From contig JBEKOB010000147.1 in the NCBI GenBank assembly GCA_049522195.1, positions 1 to 5,219 of the forward strand: 5,219 bases of DNA. Direction: 5' to 3'. This document shows, in pieces, positions 1-5,219 of the stretch. This stretch comes from UBA9647 sp049522195. GTDB taxonomy: Bacteria > Bacteroidota > Ignavibacteria > UBA10030. The notes beneath the pieces are model-generated. The model did no database searches. It saw nothing but the letters and a program-made list of their open reading frames with translations, and was not told the origin of the DNA. Within the stretch, counting starts at the first letter, position 1, and each line of letters begins with the position of its first letter. The position numbers and the translations under genes are program-made.

Positions 1-724
1 ACGAACCGCCAGGTCCCGACACGAAGTTGATGACGCCGGCCGGCACACCAACTTCACGCATGAGATTGAAGTACATCCAACCGGTCATTGGAGAATCGCT
101 CGACGGCTTGAGAACGATTGTATTGCCTGCGACGATGGCAGCTGAAGACATGCCCGTGAGAATAGCGAGTGCGAAATTCCAAGGCGGGACGATGACGCCA
201 ACTCCGAGGGGAATGTAGACAACTTCATTCTTCTCTCCGGGCATCTTCGTCACCGGCTGCTTCCCAGCGTACCGCAGCATCTCACGTGCGTAGAATTCCA
301 TGAAGTCGATCGCTTCTGCTGTATCGGCATCGGCCTCGGGCCACGTCTTGCCTACTTCGTACACCATCACCGCGCTAAATTCATGTTTGCGTTTCCGCAT
401 GATCTTCGCGGCCTTGAAAAGATGGTCCGCCCGCTTCTTCGGCTCGACCCATTTCCAATCCTCGAACTTTGCGGCAGCTGTTTCCACTGCCTTGTCGGCC
501 AACCCCGCGTCCGCCTTCTGGAAAACGCCCACGACTTCTGACGGCCTGGATGGATTTGTAGAACTGAACTTGTTTTCGGTGTAGATCTCTTCGCCACCAA
601 TGACGATCGGGTATTCCTTGCCGAGCATCTTTTTCACCCGGGCAAGGGCGCTTTCCATCGCCTTGCGGTCAGCCGGCTTGTTAAAATCGGTCAGCGGTTC
701 GTTTTTGAAAGTCGGGATTGCCAT
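1..724 (-). CDS. pruA: L-glutamate gamma-semialdehyde (1-pyrroline-5-carboxylate) dehydrogenase, N-terminal 241 residues, cut by the window edge
   Basis: This enzyme oxidises L-glutamate gamma-semialdehyde, the open form of 1-pyrroline-5-carboxylate, to glutamate with NAD+, the last step of proline (and arginine/ornithine) breakdown in the cytoplasm. The frame is open from the ATG at 724 to the left edge. Visible are the aldehyde dehydrogenase signature PPWNF (residues 180-184, N183 the expected oxyanion-hole asparagine) and KPSSDSP (207-213, K207 the expected NAD-ribose lysine). The segments RKHEFSAVM (112-120) and ADADTAEAIDFMEFY (131-145), plus IPLGVGVIVPPWNF, closely resemble the Bacillus RocA type of P5C dehydrogenase, which is about 515 residues, so slightly under half is present. 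The catalytic cysteine and glutamate lie beyond the edge and cannot be checked. The start is supported by AAGGA at 733-737, 8 bases before the ATG. It begins 28 bases after the preceding gene's stop with no terminator between, suggesting co-transcription. A related aldehyde dehydrogenase of another substrate class is possible but less likely. Confidence 0.9.
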   Translation of the reverse strand, partial: MAIPTFKNEPLTDFNKPADRKAMESALARVKKMLGKEYPIVIGGEEIYTENKFSSTNPSRPSEVVGVFQKADAGLADKAVETAAAKFEDWKWVEPKKRADHLFKAAKIMRKRKHEFSAVMVYEVGKTWPEADADTAEAIDFMEFYAREMLRYAGKQPVTKMPGEKNEVVYIPLGVGVIVPPWNFALAILTGMSSAAIVAGNTIVLKPSSDSPMTGWMYFNLMREVGVPAGVINFVSGPGGS

Positions 725-752
725 TCACTGATTCCTTTTGTTAGGGATTCTC

Positions 753-3653
753 TCACTTCTGTTCTTGTTTCAAGGCCCGGACGACTGCATCGTGCACCCG
801 GGGCCGCACAGAATTGATCTTCTGACTTTCACGAGTCGGATAAACTCGATTGGTAAGCAGAACTATTATCAAATTCCGAGTGGGATCCGCCGCGACAGAT
901 GTCCCGGTAAAGCCCGTGTGCAAAAAAGTCTTCGTGGACAGCAGCGTACCGGCCCAGGAGCGTGTCGCCGGCTTCATGTCCCAACCGATTCCTCGTGTGC
1001 TTTTCTCCGACTGGCGCGTTGTGAACTGGCGGAGGATGTCCTCACGCAAATATCTTTTTCCGCCGTAGGTCCCGCCATTCAGTTCCATCTGAAGAAGAAT
1101 CGCCAGATTCGGTGCCGTCGAGAACAGACCGGCATGTCCGGAAACACCTCCCAGGACCCATGCGTTTTCATCGTGTACTGTTCCGCGTACGGCAACGCCG
1201 GTTTTGCGCCAGAAGTTGTCAACTTCGGTCGGCATCACATGATTCCACAATTTCTCGGGGGGATTGTACATGGTACTCGACATCCCGAGGGGCTTAAAGA
1301 AAACGGAGTCGACGAATTTGTCGAGCGTTGTCCCGGAGACTTTTTCGATGATCTTTCCCGTCGTGATGAGGCCGAGGTCGCTGTAGATTGTTGAGTCACC
1401 CGTTTTGTATGTCAGCGGGGCTGCAAAGACCGTGTCGAGAAGCGCCTGCGGAGTCTTGCACACTTCGTAGAACTTTCCCCATCCGACGAGACCCGAGTTG
1501 TGCACCATCAGATTGTAGACGGTGATGTGTTCTTTTCCGTGCTGACCAAACTTCGGGATGTATCTGACCACCGGATCGTCGAGCTTGATCTTCCCTTCAC
1601 CAACGAGCCGCATCATCGCACTCGTCGTCGAGATCACTTTCGTCACGGAGGCGAGATCGAACATAGTACTGATGTCAACCCGCTTCGAATACGGGTCATA
1701 CTCGTACGACCCGAACGCTTTCTCATGCACAATGATCCCATCTTTCGCGACCACCAGAACAGCCCCCGGGAATGCCGTATCACGGATCGCCTGTTCGACA
1801 ATCGCATCGACGTTGTCAAGCCCTTCCCTCGTGAACCCCACCTCCTCAGGCAGTCCCCTCCGCAATCTCGTCTTCGGATATTCGACTCCATCACCGAATT
1901 TATAGAATCCCGGGATTGTGATTGGCAGCTTTCCCTGGGCGGGGGCTTCGGCGAACAGAACTTCCGCGACCGCATCCTGCATGACATCTGAATTCGAGTA
2001 CGCACACACGTACGCGTCAACCTTCGGGAGATCCATAACAACGTACGGATTGCCGAAAGCGACGGCGATCATCGGCTTGCCGAGCGATGCCAGCCGGACC
2101 ATCAGGTTCTTCTGCTTGCTGCTGACAAATCCGGTCATTTCACCCGAGCGCGTCGTCAATTGCAGCTGGAAGAGGATGACATCAACCCCCTTCGCATTCT
2201 CAACGACAGAATCATATTCCTCTTCGTTGCTGCGCGGATCAACTTTGGCGAATTCAATATTGTTTCGGCGGGAGCGCAACTCCGCATGGAAGTTGCGACC
2301 TTCCTTCGGATCTTCCGTGTCTGCGACAACCAGATCAAGAAATTTTCTCGTATCTGTCGGGGACAACGGGAGAATGTCCTTTTTGTTCCCGAGCACTGTG
2401 ACCGCCTTTCGTGCAACTTCGCGGGCGAGTATTTCGTTCTGTCGCGATCCGACAACCTCAGAGATCCTGGCGACATCCACAAAGCGATTCCCGTCGAGCC
2501 CCGCCCACTCCTTTGCCTTCAGAAGCTTTCGGACGGAAGCCTCAATTCGTTGCTCAGAGATTTCTCCCCGCTTCACCGCTGCGACCACCGCGTCGATTGC
2601 GACATCAATATCGGTTGGCATCAAAACGATGTCCGTGCCTGCCTTGAGTGCCAGCACGGATGCTTCTCCGGCTCCATACTTCATGGAAACGCCGCGCATC
2701 CTCATAGCGTCAGTCACAATCAGTCCGTCAAACTTGAGTTCGTTGCGCAGCAGATCCGTGGTGATCTTCGGGGAAACGGTTGCGGGGATCCCAACGCCTG
2801 TATCGAATGCCGGGACGGCGATGTGTCCGACCATCACAGACATAGCCCCGCTCTTGATGGCGGCCTTGAACGGGGGCAGTTCTATCTGGTCAAAGTGTTT
2901 CTTGTCGAAGTTAAGCGTTACCAGCCCGAGGTGCGTGTCGATGTCCGTATCGCCGTGCCCGGGGAAGTGCTTGATGGTGGAGATCATGCCCCCATCTTGC
3001 GTCCCCTTGACATATGCCGCCCCCATCTCGCTGACAAGGTTGACGTCGTCTCCAAACGAGCGGGTATTAATGACAGGATTGCGAGGGTTGTTATTGACAT
3101 CGATTGTCGGGGCGTAGTTTTGCTGGACGCCGAGTGCGCGACCTTCCTGGGCGGTCGCTCTTGCGATTTCGTATGCATAGCGGCTGTTTCTCGTGGCTCC
3201 GATTGCCATCGCCCTCGGGAAGGCCGTAGCCCTGGGAACGCGCATCGCCACACCGTATTCAAAATCCCCTGCCACGAGCAGCGGAACGTCAGCCAGCTTC
3301 TGAATTCTGTTCACCTGAACAGCATACTCATAGACATCGCCAATCGAGAGGACGAGCCCGCCCACCTTACGATTGGCAACGAGCCTTTCGAGCTCCCTCC
3401 AGGAATCCGCATCTTCCGCGTAGTACGAGCCCTGAATCGATGGGAAAATGAGCTGGGAGACTTTTTCCTGGAGCGAGAGCTGTTTCAGGGTCGATTCGAC
3501 CCAGGCATCTCCCCCCACTGGCGATGGAGAGACCGCCTTGGCGGAGGCCTGCTGCGCTTGTGAGATTCCTGCGAGAAAGATGACTGGTAGAAGAAGGAGG
3601 AACCCCCTCAGTAGAATCTGGGAGGGGTGACGTCGATCGTGACGTAGAAGCAT
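753..3653 (-). CDS. Exported bifunctional protein: NagZ-type GH3 beta-N-acetylglucosaminidase fused to a serine-beta-lactamase-fold (AmiE-like) hydrolase
   Basis: 966 residues. A Sec signal peptide is evident: basic residues 4-16, hydrophobic core about 18-30, likely cleavage after SQA at residue 33, with no lipobox cysteine. Residues about 50-405 form the GH3 catalytic domain: DFEYG (130-134), NYAPTIDVN (179-187), NTRSFGDD (196-203), the NagZ signature KHFPGHG (228-234) followed by the D239/H241 Asp-His acid/base pair, and the nucleophile D315 in VTDAM. Residues about 408-600 form the second GH3 domain, as in the two-domain Bacillus NagZ and unlike the roughly 340-residue proteobacterial NagZ. 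Residues about 605-960 are a serine-beta-lactamase-like domain: SVTK (S669, K672), HNSGL (718-722), YSD (757-759), GHAGLFSTA (839-847) and HTG (912-914). Predicted role: removing GlcNAc from cell-wall fragments in the periplasm. The second domain may be an N-acetylmuramoyl-L-alanine amidase like B. subtilis AmiE, or a peptidase or esterase; true beta-lactamase activity is less likely. The ATG is preceded by a purine-rich AAAAGAGA (3659-3666), 5 bases upstream, a modest ribosome site. It lies downstream of an AmpG-like permease. The fusion is certain from the continuous frame; the second activity is inference. Confidence 0.93.
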   Translation of the reverse strand: MLLRHDRRHPSQILLRGFLLLLPVIFLAGISQAQQASAKAVSPSPVGGDAWVESTLKQLSLQEKVSQLIFPSIQGSYYAEDADSWRELERLVANRKVGGLVLSIGDVYEYAVQVNRIQKLADVPLLVAGDFEYGVAMRVPRATAFPRAMAIGATRNSRYAYEIARATAQEGRALGVQQNYAPTIDVNNNPRNPVINTRSFGDDVNLVSEMGAAYVKGTQDGGMISTIKHFPGHGDTDIDTHLGLVTLNFDKKHFDQIELPPFKAAIKSGAMSVMVGHIAVPAFDTGVGIPATVSPKITTDLLRNELKFDGLIVTDAMRMRGVSMKYGAGEASVLALKAGTDIVLMPTDIDVAIDAVVAAVKRGEISEQRIEASVRKLLKAKEWAGLDGNRFVDVARISEVVGSRQNEILAREVARKAVTVLGNKKDILPLSPTDTRKFLDLVVADTEDPKEGRNFHAELRSRRNNIEFAKVDPRSNEEEYDSVVENAKGVDVILFQLQLTTRSGEMTGFVSSKQKNLMVRLASLGKPMIAVAFGNPYVVMDLPKVDAYVCAYSNSDVMQDAVAEVLFAEAPAQGKLPITIPGFYKFGDGVEYPKTRLRRGLPEEVGFTREGLDNVDAIVEQAIRDTAFPGAVLVVAKDGIIVHEKAFGSYEYDPYSKRVDISTMFDLASVTKVISTTSAMMRLVGEGKIKLDDPVVRYIPKFGQHGKEHITVYNLMVHNSGLVGWGKFYEVCKTPQALLDTVFAAPLTYKTGDSTIYSDLGLITTGKIIEKVSGTTLDKFVDSVFFKPLGMSSTMYNPPEKLWNHVMPTEVDNFWRKTGVAVRGTVHDENAWVLGGVSGHAGLFSTAPNLAILLQMELNGGTYGGKRYLREDILRQFTTRQSEKSTRGIGWDMKPATRSWAGTLLSTKTFLHTGFTGTSVAADPTRNLIIVLLTNRVYPTRESQKINSVRPRVHDAVVRALKQEQK

Positions 3654-3766
3654 CTTGATCTCTTTTGGGGCTTGTGAGGAGAAAAATGTTTGAGAAGGTA
3701 CGAAGCAAAGTGCAGAGAATCAATCCAGATGACTTCGCGAGACCCATGTATGTGGTAACCGCCTGT

Positions 3767-3795
3767 GTTCTTCGACAGTTTAACTGTCGGACAAC
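3767..3795. promoter_or_regulatory. Near-perfect inverted repeat in the permease-GH3 gap, possible operator or RNA hairpin
   Basis: The core CGACAGTT-T-AACTGTCG (3773-3789) is a perfect 8-base inverted repeat around a single central base at 3781. The symmetry continues outward for six more positions on each side (3767-3772 with 3790-3795), four of which match, so 12 of 14 positions per arm agree. It lies 114 bases before the GH3 start and 52 bases past the permease stop, in a 193-base gap without other strong structure. No T-run follows on either strand, so a Rho-independent terminator is unlikely. The one-base centre favours a DNA site for a dimeric regulator over an RNA hairpin, whose loop would need the inner pairs open. 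The regulator is unknown, and no promoter could be placed confidently beside it. Confidence 0.4.
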
Positions 3796-3846
3796 GCTGG
3801 TTAGGGACAGCTTCATGCATGGGCAACGCATCGTGCCGACAAGTGC

Positions 3847-5145
3847 TTATTGCTGCGGTTGCTCAACTTTCTTTCCGAACAGCGGATCGATCTTCGCCAC
3901 AGCTGCGACAATAAATCCGGGGATTGTCGCCATAAACACCCAGAGAAAGAAGTTCTTATAGCCGAGCCATTCCTGAATGTAACCGCTGAAAAGGCCCGGG
4001 ATCATCATTCCGAGGGCCATGAAACCAGTGCAGATCGCGTAGTGCGCTGTCTTGTGGTCTCCCTGCGAAACCATCAGCATATAGAGCATGTAGGCTGTGA
4101 ACCCAAACCCATAGCCGAACTGCTCGATCGCCACAGCAATGTTGACAAGAAGGAAGTTTTCCGGCTGGACTTGAGAGAGGTAGATGAACATCACGTCTGG
4201 AAGGTGAATCGAGAAAACCATGATCCAGAGCCAATACTTCAATCCTTTTTTCGAAATGACGAAGCCGCCAAGAAGACCTCCGGAAAGCAGCGCGACGATC
4301 CCTACGGTCCCGTAGACAATCCCTACTTCCGAGGTCGATAGTCCCAGTCCCCCCTTTCCCCGGGGGTCAAGAAGGAACGGTGACACCAGCTTCACGAGCT
4401 GAGCTTCGGCAAATCGATAGAATAGGAGGAAGAAAAGAATTGTGACGATATCTTTCTTCTTGAAGAAGATGACAAATGTCTGTACGAACTCATTCCAGAC
4501 GGAACGGGATTTATCCGCCAGTGTGGGTCCGTCGGCCGCCGGATACGGGAGGATCAGTCTGTGATACGCAAACAGCAAAATAAACATGCCGGCAAGGATT
4601 CCAAATGAAATGGACCAGGCAAACGGGATATTCCCTCCGCTTCCGGTTTCGATATTTCCGGCAAGCATGACAAGGAGCCCTGAACCGACGATCGTCGCAA
4701 TCCTATAGAACGTGCTTCTGACTCCCGAAAACGCCGCCTGCTGATACGGTTCAAGTGCCAGCATGTAGAATCCATCCGCTGCAATGTCATGCGTGGCGGA
4801 GCTGAATGCCATGGCTGCGAAGATGACAAGCGTCCACGTGAGGAAGGATGCAAGAGGGAGGACAAACGCGACCACAACCAGCGAAACCGCAATGATGAAC
4901 TCCATCGAAACGACCCAGAGCCGCTTCTTCGAGAACATATCCACGAACGGGCTCCAGAGTGGCTTAATGGCCCACGGCCAGTAGAGCAGACTTGTGAACA
5001 GAGCGATGTCGGAATTCGAAATCCCCATCCTCTTGTACATAATCACAGAGATGGTCTGAACGACCACGTACGGAATTCCCTCGGCAAAATAGAGGCTGGG
5101 AACCCACGCCCACGGCGGTCGGTAGGTCGGTCTGTTCGTTTCCAT
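3847..5145 (-). CDS. ampG: AmpG-like muropeptide permease, major facilitator superfamily
   Basis: 432 residues, rich in hydrophobic segments and consistent with about 12 membrane helices (for example near 79-97, 102-115, 180-195, 233-244, 274-296, 304-322, 331-357, 370-388 and 398-417). AmpG proteins bring GlcNAc-anhydroMurNAc peptides through the inner membrane for reuse. Features supporting this family are YFAEGIPY (19-26) in the first helix; KPLWSPFVD (61-69), matching the KxLWSPxxD loop of E. coli AmpG; and ATHDIAADGFYML (117-129), at the place of AmpG's SASQDIVFDAW. There is also a C-terminal stretch with the order Y-G-x-G-x-x-A, then AHYAICTGFMALG (368-380) and a final helix ending IPGFIVAAV. 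E. coli AmpG is longer (about 490 residues with extra helices). The start is supported by AAGGA (5153-5157), 7 bases before the ATG. The next gene downstream encodes an exported NagZ-type enzyme, which supports a role in wall recycling. The exact substrate is uncertain: related carriers for other solutes exist, and upstream removal of GlcNAc would change what reaches this permease. Confidence 0.8.
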   Translation of the reverse strand: METNRPTYRPPWAWVPSLYFAEGIPYVVVQTISVIMYKRMGISNSDIALFTSLLYWPWAIKPLWSPFVDMFSKKRLWVVSMEFIIAVSLVVVAFVLPLASFLTWTLVIFAAMAFSSATHDIAADGFYMLALEPYQQAAFSGVRSTFYRIATIVGSGLLVMLAGNIETGSGGNIPFAWSISFGILAGMFILLFAYHRLILPYPAADGPTLADKSRSVWNEFVQTFVIFFKKKDIVTILFFLLFYRFAEAQLVKLVSPFLLDPRGKGGLGLSTSEVGIVYGTVGIVALLSGGLLGGFVISKKGLKYWLWIMVFSIHLPDVMFIYLSQVQPENFLLVNIAVAIEQFGYGFGFTAYMLYMLMVSQGDHKTAHYAICTGFMALGMMIPGLFSGYIQEWLGYKNFFLWVFMATIPGFIVAAVAKIDPLFGKKVEQPQQ

Positions 5146-5200
5146 CTACGGTTCCTTTTCTGTGAAATGCGGCTGAAAAAACTAACCGCCCCCGAGGAGG

Positions 5201-5217
5201 TCCCTTTCCCAAAGGGA
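5201..5217. repeat. Short perfect hairpin at the window edge, possible dispersed intergenic repeat or terminator of an upstream gene
   Basis: TCCCTTT-CCC-AAAGGGA is a 7-base perfect inverted repeat with a 3-base loop, 56 bases upstream of the permease start. Read on the minus strand it is followed by a C/G-rich stretch (5186-5200) and then six Ts (5176-5181), about 20 bases away. That is too far for a standard Rho-independent terminator of this hairpin. Hairpins of this CCCTTTGGGAAAGGG type often recur between genes in Bacteroidota and Ignavibacteria genomes, but a single copy cut near the window edge cannot show that. Confidence 0.35.
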
Positions 5218-5219
5218 GT

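Noticed and set aside
753..1850. Reading the C-terminal domain as an antibiotic-resistance beta-lactamase
   Set aside because: The fusion to a NagZ-type glucosaminidase, the HTG and YSD motifs and the adjacent AmpG-like permease all point to wall-fragment processing and not drug resistance.
1918..3563. Long open frames on the plus strand (1918-3117 and 2160-3563) opposite the GH3 gene
   Set aside because: Their translations are low in recognisable motifs and rich in Arg, Ser, His and Cys runs. They lie wholly antisense to a strongly supported GH3 coding frame, so they are side effects of its codon composition.
3690..3735. A possible sigma-54-like promoter (GG and GC elements, minus strand) before the GH3 gene
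   Set aside because: The GG-to-GC distance is one base too long and the flanking consensus bases are poor. No sigma-70-type or Bacteroidota-type (TTTG / TAnnTTTG) pair with correct spacing could be placed either.
3608..3826. A 72-codon minus-strand frame spanning the permease-GH3 gap, and a 154-codon frame at 3367-3831
   Set aside because: Both run into the GH3 coding region in other frames, have no convincing ribosome site, resemble no known family, and cross the inverted repeat. A small protein cannot be excluded but is not supported.
3825..3840. Weak GGCA/TGCC hairpin just after the permease stop as a terminator
   Set aside because: It has only four base pairs with an eight-base loop and no T-run after it, which is not enough to call a terminator.

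Overview
This window holds three genes, all on the minus strand and all read from high to low coordinates. In transcription order they are an AmpG-like muropeptide permease (5145 to 3847), a large exported two-enzyme protein joining a NagZ-type family 3 beta-N-acetylglucosaminidase to a serine-beta-lactamase-fold hydrolase (3653 to 753), and the N-terminal half of an L-glutamate gamma-semialdehyde (1-pyrroline-5-carboxylate) dehydrogenase that runs off the left edge (724 to 1). No RNA gene, CRISPR array, insertion sequence or plus-strand gene is supported.

The organism is probably a Gram-negative bacterium of the Bacteroidota/Chlorobiota/Ignavibacteria group with balanced base composition. 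This rests on the GH3 plus beta-lactamase-fold fusion, which I know mainly from that group, and on the form of the AmpG-like protein (YFAEGIPY, KPLWSPFVD and SATHDIAADGFYML segments). It is inferred from protein style; no phylogenetic marker is present.

Layout: 5146-5219 is a leader with a good Shine-Dalgarno for the permease and, at the very edge, a short perfect hairpin. 3654-3846 is a 193-base gap with no recognisable terminator or confident promoter, but with a striking near-perfect inverted repeat centred on 3781. 725-752 is a 28-base gap with a Shine-Dalgarno and no terminator, so the fusion gene and the dehydrogenase are probably co-transcribed.

Functionally, the first two genes form a cell-wall recycling pair: the fusion protein carries a Sec signal peptide and should trim muropeptides outside the inner membrane, first removing GlcNAc and then, if the C-terminal domain is AmiE-like, splitting the stem peptide from MurNAc. 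The permease would bring wall fragments into the cytoplasm. Bacillus subtilis keeps the same two enzyme activities as separate adjacent genes (nagZ/ybbD and amiE/ybbE); here they are one polypeptide. The dehydrogenase belongs to proline/arginine catabolism and its link to the other two is only positional.
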